Virus record (IMG/VR): IMGVR_UViG_3300023172_004632
Span: 1-50,372 of that record
Source of the DNA: a virus
Reading direction: 5' to 3' (one strand)
Length of the DNA: 50,372 nt
Within the stretch, counting starts at the first letter, position 1. Each line of letters opens with the position of its first letter. Shown here piece by piece: positions 42,900-50,279 of this stretch. Below the pieces are notes generated by a model, which was not told where the DNA came from, did no database searches, and was given only the letters and a program-made list of their open reading frames with translations. The position numbers and the translations under genes were made by a program.

Positions 42900-43928
42900 G
42901 TGAAGATCCTTGAAACTCTGTCTTACGACGACGTCCTGCTAGTTCCGCAATACAGCGATATTCGATCCCGAACAGAATGCGATACTTCAGTAAAGCTAGG
43001 CCCAGGAGTTGAACTATCGATTCCTGTTATCTCTTCTTGTATGGACACAGTAACAGAAGATGTGATGGCTGCTGCAATGAGCCTGATGGGCGGGTTAGGT
43101 GTTATTCACAGGTATAATTCACCTCAAGAACAGTCTGAGTTGGTCCAGATCGCTGTCAAATTAGTAGAGCATGCCGCCCCGATAGGCGCTGCAATTGGAG
43201 TCACGGATGATTTTATGGAAAGGGCTGAACTTTTGGTCCATGCTGGAGTCTCTGCTCTCTGTGTTGATGTAGCGCATGGTCATCATATTCTGGTTAAGGA
43301 AGCACTGGAAAATCTTAGAAGTAAATTTGGAAATAATCTGTGTATCATCGCAGGAAATGTTGCGACACTACAAGGAATAAACGACCTCGCAGACTGGGGT
43401 GCAAACGCTGTAAGGTGCAATATTGGGGGAGGATCAATTTGCAGTACAAGAATTCAGACTGGGCATGGTGTGCCAGGTCTCCAGACAATCTTTGACTGTG
43501 CCCAAACTGATCGAGACGTTAAAATTATCGCTGACGGCGGTATTAAGAACAGCGGTGATGCTACAAAGGCACTAGCAGCAGGATCAGACTGTATTATGCT
43601 AGGTTCTATGCTTTCTGGGACTGATGAATCTCCCGGCGATATCATTTATAGCAACGGTCAAAAGAGGAAAGCTTATAGGGGCATGGCAAGCCCTGAAGCA
43701 CAGTTTGACTGGAGGGGCAGAGCCAGCTCTCTAGAAGGTATTTCAACAACTGTTCCTTATAAAGGCAGCGTAAAAGATATAATTAATACGTTGATGCAGG
43801 GCATAAGAAGTGGCTTTTCCTATTCAGGAAGTCGAACTTTAAGTGAGCTGCATGCAAAAGCAAAGTTTGTGAAACAGACAGGAGCAGGAGCTGTAGAAAG
43901 TGGGACCCATATTCTCTCAAGTAACTAA
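42900..43928 (+). CDS. IMP dehydrogenase / GMP reductase family enzyme, CBS-less
   Basis: GTG start, GGAG 5 bases before. A 342-residue (beta/alpha)8 barrel with SYDDVLLVPQYS, AGNVAT, the catalytic loop IGGGSICSTR with C181, GHGVPGL, ADGGIKNSGD and LGSMLSGTDE. The C-terminal part (YRGMASP, then FVKQTGAGAVES) is closer to IMPDH. The length without CBS domains (342) equals GMP reductase, and the flap (WRGRASSLEG) lacks an obvious Arg-Tyr dyad of IMPDH. It would change the IMP, XMP and GMP balance, raising or lowering guanine nucleotides. The direction cannot be decided here. Confidence 0.8.
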   Translation: MKILETLSYDDVLLVPQYSDIRSRTECDTSVKLGPGVELSIPVISSCMDTVTEDVMAAAMSLMGGLGVIHRYNSPQEQSELVQIAVKLVEHAAPIGAAIGVTDDFMERAELLVHAGVSALCVDVAHGHHILVKEALENLRSKFGNNLCIIAGNVATLQGINDLADWGANAVRCNIGGGSICSTRIQTGHGVPGLQTIFDCAQTDRDVKIIADGGIKNSGDATKALAAGSDCIMLGSMLSGTDESPGDIIYSNGQKRKAYRGMASPEAQFDWRGRASSLEGISTTVPYKGSVKDIINTLMQGIRSGFSYSGSRTLSELHAKAKFVKQTGAGAVESGTHILSSN

Positions 43929-44007
43929 GATCTTACAGGGCTTAATAAACTCCTTTGTTTCGAATGAAATGAAAAAGACTGCTTGTCAAATCAAGGAGGC
44001 AGAAGGT

Positions 44008-44598
44008 ATGCCATGTGAGAATAGATACATGTGGATTATTGATAATGGGCACGGAGAGTCTACCCCTGGAAAAAGATCTCCTGAATTTAAAGATGGATCA
44101 CAGTTAAGAGAATATCTTTTCAATAGAAGAGTTTCCGCTCACTTAATGGAGCTCCTTGATGACGCCAGAATTTGCTATCGTAATCTTGTCCCAGAATTAG
44201 AAAATGATATCGCACTATCAGAAAGAGTTAAAAGAGCAAACGAGATTGAAACAGAATTACCAAAAATTTTAATTTCAATTCATGGAAATGCTTTTGGTTC
44301 TGATTGGACATCACCCTCAGGCATTGAGACGTACCACTTTACTGGAAGCAAAACAGGAAAAACTCTCGCTCAAATATTTCAAGATAAACTAACGATGGAA
44401 ACAGGATGGAAAGACAGAGGTGTAAAAAACTCTGGCTTTTATATTTTGCGCCATACAAGCATGCCTGCAATTTTGACTGAGAATGGTTTCTTTACAAACA
44501 AAGAAGAATGCAAAAAAATGATGTCGGATGAATGGTGTCAAAAAATTGCAAAAGCACATTTTAATGCAATCCAGGAGATTGAAAGAGAGGGAATATGA
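44008..44598 (+). CDS. N-acetylmuramoyl-L-alanine amidase (Amidase_3), endolysin
   Basis: I choose the ATG at 44008 because AAGGAGG (43993-43999) lies 8 bases upstream; in-frame starts at 43900 and 43969 lack one. The 196-residue enzyme has the zinc and catalytic set: IDNGHG (H15), a helix with E35, ISIHGNAFG (H92) and LTENGFF (E158). It cleaves the amide between muramic acid and the peptide of peptidoglycan. There is no signal peptide, so it needs a holin. The holin-like and spanin-like genes are 5 kb downstream rather than adjacent. Confidence 0.85.
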   Translation: MPCENRYMWIIDNGHGESTPGKRSPEFKDGSQLREYLFNRRVSAHLMELLDDARICYRNLVPELENDIALSERVKRANEIETELPKILISIHGNAFGSDWTSPSGIETYHFTGSKTGKTLAQIFQDKLTMETGWKDRGVKNSGFYILRHTSMPAILTENGFFTNKEECKKMMSDEWCQKIAKAHFNAIQEIEREGI

Positions 44599-44798
44599 TA
44601 AAAACTGGTGATCTAAAAAAGTTTAAAAAGGCAATTGAGGAAGCAATCAGAGATTTGCCTAGCGACATTAATATGGGCTCTCATTCTGCCAGAAGCTACG
44701 CCAGAGACAAGATCTATGACAGACTGATGGATGAGTTTCAGGTTCGACCACCTCAGCCCAGTGATATTCCCCCGCTTGAGATTGAAATGGAAATTTAA
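44595..44798 (+). CDS. small hypothetical protein (67 aa)
   Basis: ATGA overlap with the amidase stop. Charged helical protein with FKKAIEEAIRDLP and YARDKIYDRLMDEF, and a Pro-rich C-terminus. No motif known. Confidence 0.58.
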   Translation: MIKTGDLKKFKKAIEEAIRDLPSDINMGSHSARSYARDKIYDRLMDEFQVRPPQPSDIPPLEIEMEI

Positions 44799-44984
44799 AT
44801 GAGCCGGCGTCATAGGCGCATCTTACTAAACAACGACATTTATAAGATTATAATGAAGGTGTTCAACCGAAAGGGTAGATTCTGGTTAGTGCGTGTCCCG
44901 TGTTTAAAAAGATTTTTAGCGCATGAGATTGCCAATGAAGTTTCTAAGAGAGTTGAAGAGGAAATAGAGCGTGAGACATCCTGA
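44799..44984 (+). CDS. small basic hypothetical protein (61 aa)
   Basis: ATG directly follows the preceding stop. Very basic (RRHRRIL, FNRKGRFWLVRVPCLKRF) and then acidic (VSKRVEEEIERE). It could bind nucleic acid or membrane. Overlaps the thymidine kinase gene by 14 bases. Confidence 0.55.
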   Translation: MSRRHRRILLNNDIYKIIMKVFNRKGRFWLVRVPCLKRFLAHEIANEVSKRVEEEIERETS

Positions 44985-45543
44985 GTTCATCATATTTACG
45001 GGACCTATGTTTGGATCTAAGACTACTCGGCTCATGGCAGTAGTTGATAGATTTAAGTACCAGAATAGAAAGGTGCTTGCATTTAAGCCGAAAATGGATG
45101 ACAGATATGATCAAGCTGATATCGTAACTCACAACGGAGGAAAGATAACAGCAAGCACGATACACGATGCCGCAGAGATATTCATGCACTTGGCAGAATC
45201 AGATGACAACTATGATGTTGTAGCCGTAGATGAAGCGTTTATGATCAGTGGTATTGCAGATGTTCTCATATGGCTTTACCAGCGAGGAATAACAGTTGTA
45301 GTTTCTTCTTTGGATATGTCAGCCACATGTAAGCCGTTTGATGAGCTGCAGAAGATGATGCCTTGGGCTACAAAAATCGAGAAGTGTCCAGCTGTTTGTC
45401 CCGTTTGTAGTAGAGATGCCTACTATACTTATAAAAAGAATAATGATGGCATTGAGATCGCTGTGGGTGGTGCTGAGCTTTACGAGCCGAGATGCTTTGA
45501 TCACCACCCCCTTATGAATAAGAGAGAGTACAATGATACCTAA
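44971..45543 (+). CDS. tdk: thymidine kinase (type II)
   Basis: GTG start with GAAGAGG upstream. A 190-residue enzyme. The P-loop is GPMFGSKTT (11-19), where most relatives have GPMFSGKT, so Ser and Gly are swapped. The catalytic Glu is in AVDEAFM (E88). A zinc-ribbon pair CPVC (C143, C146) plus C175 holds the lasso. It phosphorylates thymidine (and deoxyuridine) to the monophosphate. It is co-translated with small genes upstream and overlaps the DHH gene by 11 bases. Confidence 0.88.
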   Translation: MRHPEFIIFTGPMFGSKTTRLMAVVDRFKYQNRKVLAFKPKMDDRYDQADIVTHNGGKITASTIHDAAEIFMHLAESDDNYDVVAVDEAFMISGIADVLIWLYQRGITVVVSSLDMSATCKPFDELQKMMPWATKIEKCPAVCPVCSRDAYYTYKKNNDGIEIAVGGAELYEPRCFDHHPLMNKREYNDT

Positions 45544-46408
45544 CCCCAGGGACGTAGATCTTGTCATTTATCACAAGAACTGCACAGACGGTTTTGGAGC
45601 AGCATACTCTGCCTGGAGGCTTCTGGGCAATAGAGCTGAGTACGTTGCTTGTGCTCATGGAGAAGATCCGCCAGATGTAAAAGGAAAGAAAGTTGCCATT
45701 TGTGACTTTTCTTTTAAGAATTCTGTTACAAAGAAAATGATCGAAGATGCGGACGCGCTGGTTGTGCTCGATCATCACAAATCAGCAATGGTTGAACTGC
45801 ATGATATTCCTGACGCAATTTTCAACATGGAAAAATCAGGTGCTGTGATCACTTGGGAATTCTTTCATCCCGGCAAAGATGTGCCAAAATTCATCCAGTA
45901 TATCGAGGATAGAGATTTGTGGAAGTGGGATCTTCCTTATTCAAAGGAGTTCGCAGCCGCTTTTGATATGGTGCCTTTTGCATTTGAAGAGTTTGAGAAG
46001 TTTGAAGATGACTCTGTGTTTGACGACGCAGTTAAAAGAGGTAGTTACATTCTTGCCTACTCAAAAACAGTTGTTAAAAAGATTGCAGATAAAGCGATTC
46101 CAAGAAAACTTGCAGGACACGAAGCACTTGTTGTTAACGCCTCACACTGGATGTCGGAGATAGGAAACGCTCTCTCACCTCACTGTGACCTTGCTCTCAT
46201 TTGGTTTCACGATCACGAAGACAAGAAAATTCGAGTAAGCTTAAGAGCATTCCATGACAACATAGATGCGTCAGAGATCGCTAAGCAGTTCGGTGGAGGC
46301 GGTCATAAGTCTGCTGCAGGCTTTACATGGGAAAAGAATATTGAAGAGCTTTTTGACAAGCCAAAGAGAAGAACAAAAAAGTCAGCACAAAAAAGCAAAG
46401 ATGATTGA
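45533..46408 (+). CDS. DHH-family phosphoesterase (NrnA/exopolyphosphatase-like)
   Basis: A 291-residue protein with the DHH sequence: YHKNCTDGFGAA near the N-terminus, CDFSF, LDHHKSA (D80-H81-H82), and the DHHA1 domain glycine motif GGGGHKSAAGF near residue 260. It could hydrolyse short oligonucleotides, cyclic dinucleotides or pAp. The C-terminal tail is basic and Lys/Ser-rich. In a phage this could recycle RNA fragments or counter signalling nucleotides, which is inference. Confidence 0.82.
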   Translation: MIPNPRDVDLVIYHKNCTDGFGAAYSAWRLLGNRAEYVACAHGEDPPDVKGKKVAICDFSFKNSVTKKMIEDADALVVLDHHKSAMVELHDIPDAIFNMEKSGAVITWEFFHPGKDVPKFIQYIEDRDLWKWDLPYSKEFAAAFDMVPFAFEEFEKFEDDSVFDDAVKRGSYILAYSKTVVKKIADKAIPRKLAGHEALVVNASHWMSEIGNALSPHCDLALIWFHDHEDKKIRVSLRAFHDNIDASEIAKQFGGGGHKSAAGFTWEKNIEELFDKPKRRTKKSAQKSKDD

Positions 46409-46419
46409 AAGGAATCTCT

Positions 46420-46950
46420 ATGAAGTACTTATTGATGCTTAGTCTAATGTTATTGCCTGCTGTATCGCAGGCCGAAGAGCAACGAATCGGTTTCGTTGCA
46501 GGTTCAACTTATGGTGTAGGGTTAGGCTACAGTAAGCAACATAAGGATGGCACTGGGTGGCAAGTCTCAGCCCTACCTATTGTTGAGGACGACTTTGACG
46601 CCACAGTCTTTCTTGGTGGAACTTACTTCAAGACGCTCAACGCCACATCTTGGGGTCGAGCTTACTGGTCATTCGGCGCCGCTGCGTTCTACAGCCGGAA
46701 CACCGATGAACGGTTTGAGTGGATTTGTGACGATGCTCGTGAAAACTGTCGAGATGTTAGCCTGGGATCAACACTGGACGAAGGTGTTGTACTTTCTTTC
46801 GGTCCGGGTGTAGGCTTGGAGCGCCGCTGGAAGCAGTTTGCGCTGTCTCTGGAGCTTCCTCTTGCCATTCAGGTTGGTTATGCTGCGCACAAGCCACGCT
46901 TCTTCGGCGTGCATCCCATTCCTAACTTTTCCCTGATGTATTTCTGGTAA
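46420..46950 (+). CDS. exported outer-membrane beta-barrel-type protein (176 aa)
   Basis: The ATG at 46420 has AAGGAA upstream and gives a clean signal peptide (MKYLLMLSLMLLPAVSQA, then EEQ). The mature part of about 158 residues alternates polar and hydrophobic residues in strands (GYSKQHK, WQVSALPI, TVFLGGTYF, AYWSFGAAAFY, ALSLELPLAIQVGY) and ends in FSLMYFW with a terminal aromatic. This fits an 8-strand outer membrane barrel. Two Cys in a loop (CDDARENC) may form a disulfide. Phage-encoded barrels such as lambda Lom modify the host surface or exclude other phages. The codons differ from neighbours, with more CGC and CTG. The specific role is unknown. Confidence 0.68.
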   Translation: MKYLLMLSLMLLPAVSQAEEQRIGFVAGSTYGVGLGYSKQHKDGTGWQVSALPIVEDDFDATVFLGGTYFKTLNATSWGRAYWSFGAAAFYSRNTDERFEWICDDARENCRDVSLGSTLDEGVVLSFGPGVGLERRWKQFALSLELPLAIQVGYAAHKPRFFGVHPIPNFSLMYFW

Positions 46951-46951
46951 G

Positions 46952-47443
46952 ATGCCAAAGTTTCCTGATGATCCAAATTGCTATGACTGCGGGTGCGATA
47001 GTAAGCCAGCGTGTCCGGGCTATCAGGAAGATGGGCGTCCTGAATGGGATAATGTGTGGATGAAAGTTACTCACAATGTAGCTGAACGCTCTTATGACCC
47101 TAGGCATAAAGTAGGTACCATTATCGTTACTGAGGATAACACGCAGTTGCTTTCCTTGGGATATAACGGTAACTATAAAGGCGGCCCAAACAGAGCTGAA
47201 TCAGATCAACCTGGTGAATCTGGATTTATACACGCAGAGCAGAATGCACTTATTAAACTAGATTTTAACAACCCAAAAGTAAAAAAGATGTACATTACGC
47301 TAAGTCCTTGTTCACATTGTGCCAAAATGATTGTTAACTCGAACATTGACGAAGTGATATACGATCAAGAGTATAGAGACTCTCGAGGACTAGGCATTCT
47401 TCGAGAAGCAGGAGTTAAGGTAAGACAGTACAGTGCTTCGTAA
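46952..47443 (+). CDS. dCMP deaminase
   Basis: A 163-residue zinc deaminase: HAE (H94, A95, E96) in GFIHAEQNAL and PCSHC (C120, C123) in LSPCSHC. It turns dCMP into dUMP for ThyX. An N-terminal cluster of cysteines (C10, C13, C15, C21) could hold a second structural zinc, as in T4 dCMP deaminase. ATG one base after the barrel gene stop. Confidence 0.88.
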   Translation: MPKFPDDPNCYDCGCDSKPACPGYQEDGRPEWDNVWMKVTHNVAERSYDPRHKVGTIIVTEDNTQLLSLGYNGNYKGGPNRAESDQPGESGFIHAEQNALIKLDFNNPKVKKMYITLSPCSHCAKMIVNSNIDEVIYDQEYRDSRGLGILREAGVKVRQYSAS

Positions 47444-47492
47444 TGTAAATGCTGGTTTTGCTGAATATTTATATCCGGATTGGAGCGTTAAT

Positions 47493-47798
47493 GTGAATAA
47501 TCTGCTTACCAAAGAAAGACTTTTCCAGATCGTTGAAGAAGAGCGAGCTAAGCTAGCACACGAAGATGAATGCAAAGCTAATAAAATGCCACTAACCATC
47601 GATCTAAATTCAGTGTCCCCAGGATTAAAAGTATGTGATAAGAAGTCCGGTTTGGTGTACACGGTCAGCGCAGTAAATGCTGACGATGTTTCTGAGGCAG
47701 ACAACGCGGTTGAAAAAGGTGTATCTTTGAAGACGCCAACAGGACAAATATTTCACGTTAGCGAAAAAGAATTTAAGAAGAATTATAAGGTAGAGTAG
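47493..47798 (+). CDS. small hypothetical protein (101 aa)
   Basis: GTG at 47493 with TGGAG 8 bases upstream is preferred; a longer frame from GTG 47433 would overlap the deaminase. A helix (LTKERLFQIVEEERAKL) is followed by beta-rich sequence (VYTVSAVNADD, then VSLKTPTGQIFHVSEKEF), like a small barrel. Function unknown. Confidence 0.55.
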   Translation: MNNLLTKERLFQIVEEERAKLAHEDECKANKMPLTIDLNSVSPGLKVCDKKSGLVYTVSAVNADDVSEADNAVEKGVSLKTPTGQIFHVSEKEFKKNYKVE

Positions 47799-47802
47799 TG
47801 AT

Positions 47803-48495
47803 ATGAAAAAGAATGAAGTCGCCGAACTTATTAAAAACACGCTTGAGATTGAATCTACTGAAGAAAATGAGTCTTTAAATGAGGCACTAGTTGCTCAAAC
47901 CAAGACTTATTCGATTCCAACAGAGGCTCTTTCGCAGGCAAATAAAAAGAATCATTACGAGCTTTATGAGCAATATGTTAAAGATTTCAATAGAATTAGC
48001 GCCGAGCTCGATGCGGTTTCTCGTACAAACGCAAGCGGAAATCACTCGCTTTTCAGATCACTAAAGATTGACGAAGTTTATAACTTGAACGCTGTTTACT
48101 TGCACGAGCTTTACTTTGCTAACATTGGTGATCTTCAAAGTGAGATTACAATGAACACGCTTGTTTACATGCGACTTGAGAGAGACTTCGGGTCTTTTGA
48201 TGATTGGCAAAGAGATTTCCTCGCCTGCGCTTCAGCATCTCGATGTGGTTGGGTCGTGACAGGTTACAACATATTCACCCAAACATATATGAACTATGTC
48301 GTAGACCTTCATAGTTTGAATGTTCCAGTCGGTGTGATTCCTGTCGTCGTGATGGATGTTTGGCAGCACGCTTATTACAAAGATTATCTCAAGGATGTTT
48401 CTGAATACACGCAGAACATGATGAGAGAATTGAATTGGAATGTTATTGAAAGCCGATTTGAACGTGCTGAAAAAGCTGCACAGGCTCTCAAGTAA
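47803..48495 (+). CDS. Fe/Mn superoxide dismutase-fold protein with N-terminal extension (230 aa)
   Basis: Residues about 40-225 follow Fe/Mn SOD: an N-terminal helix with NHYELYEQYV (H51), YLHELYF (H101), DFGSFDDWQRDF, GW in the centre, and VVVMDVWQHAYYKDY (D185, H189), then NWNVIESRF. Three metal ligands are clear. H51 fits the first only if one residue is deleted in the helix. The usual DVWEH is DVWQH here. The first about 35 residues are an added acidic segment ending in SLNE. It could be an active SOD protecting the infected cell or a virion protein that reuses the fold. I rate the fold as firm and the activity as uncertain. Confidence 0.75.
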   Translation: MKKNEVAELIKNTLEIESTEENESLNEALVAQTKTYSIPTEALSQANKKNHYELYEQYVKDFNRISAELDAVSRTNASGNHSLFRSLKIDEVYNLNAVYLHELYFANIGDLQSEITMNTLVYMRLERDFGSFDDWQRDFLACASASRCGWVVTGYNIFTQTYMNYVVDLHSLNVPVGVIPVVVMDVWQHAYYKDYLKDVSEYTQNMMRELNWNVIESRFERAEKAAQALK

Positions 48496-48503
48496 GGAGA
48501 CTA

Positions 48504-49103
48504 ATGATGGAAGAAACAATTAGAAAGATTATTCTTGAGATGGCACAGACAATCAATGAGCAAGATGAGAATGATGAGAAAGATATGCCCGATTCTCTTG
48601 ATGCTCAAATCGACGCTCTCTTGATCAAATACGATACTGTTGCGGCTGATAGTGCAGATCAAGGCGATCTGAGCGAAAATAGTTTTCCACAATCTCTTTC
48701 TTATTTGCTCGAGCAGCTCGGTGAGCCTGAGGCAGAACCAGAACCTGATCAAGTCCTGGACCAGGAGGATGAGCCTGAAGCCGAAGAAGCACCAGAAGAA
48801 GCCGCAGAAGAAGATCTTCCTGAAGCTAAGCCCTCTCTGGATGTTCAAATGTTCACAGAGAGAGTTGCTAGATTAGCTTCGATGCCAGATAGAATCTTAG
48901 ATATCGTGACCGTAATTCTTGTGCGTGCTGAAAACTACGTTAGAGAAAATTATGATGATGCGACTGCAGATGAAATGAAAGAACTTCTCTACACTGAGCA
49001 TAGACTTGAATTACCTGAAGATGCAGTTGAGAGAGTTCTTGACACAGATGTTCCACCCCCGCCCGCAAAAGGTGCAGGACCCGGTGGAGGATCGGCGGCC
49101 TGA
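48504..49103 (+). CDS. acidic low-complexity protein, possible packaged virion protein (199 aa)
   Basis: AAGGAG lies at 48494-48499; the ATG at 48504 or 48507 can be used. The N-terminus is a short amphipathic helix MMEETIRKIILEMAQTINE, then QDEND. A long Glu/Pro/Ala-rich run lies at 72-105. The C-terminal third is helical (RLASMPDRILDIVTVILVRAENYV), and the end is Gly/Pro-rich. No enzyme motif. The N-terminal (helix)-INE-QD pattern matches that of the ADP-ribosyltransferase-like protein (FLNE-QD). Confidence 0.6.
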   Translation: MMEETIRKIILEMAQTINEQDENDEKDMPDSLDAQIDALLIKYDTVAADSADQGDLSENSFPQSLSYLLEQLGEPEAEPEPDQVLDQEDEPEAEEAPEEAAEEDLPEAKPSLDVQMFTERVARLASMPDRILDIVTVILVRAENYVRENYDDATADEMKELLYTEHRLELPEDAVERVLDTDVPPPPAKGAGPGGGSAA

Positions 49104-49391
49104 TTGAGCAAATATAAAGATTTCGATCATAGAAAATCTATACACGTCAAGCTTCTAACTGAGACTCACGCAGCGTTCAGAATTGAACTTATCAAAAAGA
49201 AACTGTCGATGCAGGAAGTTTTTGAAGACTTCGCCCAAAGAGTCGTTAGGGGAGATGGTTTTGCGCACAGAGTGCTAGACACCATAGCTAGAAAGAAACG
49301 TGAGCGTCACATCGAAAGACTTTCAGAGACAGACGCTGAGTCAATATTCGATGCTATCGAGGACCAATCACTCGATCCGGATGATATCTAA
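49104..49391 (+). CDS. ribbon-helix-helix-like small protein (95 aa)
   Basis: TTG start directly after the previous stop. SIHVKLLTETHAAFRIEL looks like the beta strand and first helix of an Arc/MetJ-type ribbon-helix-helix fold, followed by KKLSMQEVFEDFAQRVV as the second helix. A basic RKKRERHIERL and an acidic tail follow. It could be a DNA-binding regulator. No ligand or enzyme motif. Confidence 0.5.
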   Translation: MSKYKDFDHRKSIHVKLLTETHAAFRIELIKKKLSMQEVFEDFAQRVVRGDGFAHRVLDTIARKKRERHIERLSETDAESIFDAIEDQSLDPDDI

Positions 49392-49664
49392 ATGTTTTGG
49401 AGAAAAAACAGCACACAAAAGCTAAAAATTGAAGAGCTGCAGCAAAAAGTTGATACTCTTGAACAGACAGTTGTATCAATTCTTGGTACTATCGAGATAA
49501 TTAATAATCGACTAGACAAGCACGTGGAGTTCATTTCATCAATAAGTAAAACTAATAGCACAGTCTTAAGAATGTTGGATTTTCAAAATTCTCCTGAAGG
49601 CAAAAACAATGATGATGTGAAATTTCTCGGTTTTGTTTATGACGAAGATGAGGAGGAAGAATGA
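49392..49664 (+). CDS. coiled-coil protein (90 aa)
   Basis: ATG directly after the previous stop. The first 60 residues form a heptad coiled coil (KIEELQQKVDTLEQTVVSIL, then INNRLDKHVEFI), and the end is acidic. It precedes the holin-like gene in an ATGA overlap. Function unknown; possibly an accessory of lysis or head. Confidence 0.58.
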   Translation: MFWRKNSTQKLKIEELQQKVDTLEQTVVSILGTIEIINNRLDKHVEFISSISKTNSTVLRMLDFQNSPEGKNNDDVKFLGFVYDEDEEEE

Positions 49665-49846
49665 TGCCAGCATTTGTTGACAAGCACGTTTCCAAGTTTA
49701 TATCAAGAAAGTTTTTAGTATGGCTTTGCTCGTGCGGTTTTCTTTATGGAGAGCTTCTTACAGGGGAGCAGTGGACATTCCTGTCAGTTGTTTATATCGG
49801 CGGCCAGGCTGCTATTGATGCGTTTTTAAAGTGGAAAGGCAAATGA
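49664..49846 (+). CDS. holin-like membrane protein (60 aa)
   Basis: ATG 49664 has AGGAGG 7 bases upstream; ATG 49661 is the alternative. A basic N-terminus (HVSKFISRKFL) is followed by a hydrophobic span (VWLCSCGFLYGELL) and a second one (WTFLSVVYIGGQAAIDAFL), with a basic end. Two short transmembrane helices and the position just before a spanin-like gene fit a holin. The endolysin is 5 kb away, so the assignment is tentative. Confidence 0.55.
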   Translation: MPAFVDKHVSKFISRKFLVWLCSCGFLYGELLTGEQWTFLSVVYIGGQAAIDAFLKWKGK

Positions 49847-50241
49847 CTTCTCTGCTTAAATCAATAAAGAAGCTTTGGGTTTCTTCAAAAGCTACCATTT
49901 TAATCTTTGGTGCTTTTATGATCGGCCTCGGTCTTTTATTTTTGCTTAGAGGTAAAGATGTTGATCCTTGGGAGATCTTAAACGAGCAAAAGAAAGCTCG
50001 TGATAAAGAACTTGAAGCTATTGAAGATGCGCACCAAGAGTTAGCTAAGCGAAACGCTGAGATCGATGAGAATCTAAAAAAGACTCTAAAAGAGATCGAT
50101 GAAAAGTATGCAGAAGAAAACAAAAAGCTTGATCGAAAAACAAAGAAAGAAATAGAAAAGATCGTTAAAGATACAAATCTCAGCCCAGAAGAATTAGCTA
50201 AAAAATTAGCTGAAGTAACGGGTTTATCTTTAGGCGAGTAA
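49843..50241 (+). CDS. spanin-like protein: one membrane helix and a coiled coil (132 aa)
   Basis: ATG in an ATGA overlap with the holin-like gene. Residues about 18-36 are a membrane span (ATILIFGAFMIGLGLLFLL). Then RGKDVDPW and a long Glu/Lys coiled coil (about 50-110) follow. This is the layout of inner-membrane spanins (Rz) that bridge to the outer membrane. No lipobox outer spanin is visible in the window, so it may be a different membrane-anchored coil. Confidence 0.55.
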   Translation: MTSLLKSIKKLWVSSKATILIFGAFMIGLGLLFLLRGKDVDPWEILNEQKKARDKELEAIEDAHQELAKRNAEIDENLKKTLKEIDEKYAEENKKLDRKTKKEIEKIVKDTNLSPEELAKKLAEVTGLSLGE

Positions 50242-50245
50242 GAGA

Positions 50246-50251
50246 TATAAT
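50246..50251 (+). promoter_or_regulatory. candidate -10 before the last gene
   Basis: A perfect TATAAT lies 5 bases after the spanin-like stop and 29 before the ATG at 50280. The -35 region (TTTATC at 17 bases) is weak. A GGACGGAG ribosome site follows at 50264-50271. Confidence 0.4.
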
Positions 50252-50279
50252 AGAAAAGTAAATTGGACGGAGTATACCA

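Noticed and set aside
43900-44007. Longer amidase start giving an N-terminal hydrophobic extension
   Set aside because: It overlaps the preceding gene and lacks a ribosome site, while the ATG at 44008 has AAGGAGG at ideal distance.
47803-48495. Claim that the SOD-fold protein has definitely lost its first metal His
   Set aside because: H51-Y52 can align with the H-Y of SOD if one residue is deleted in the helix, so the loss is not proven.
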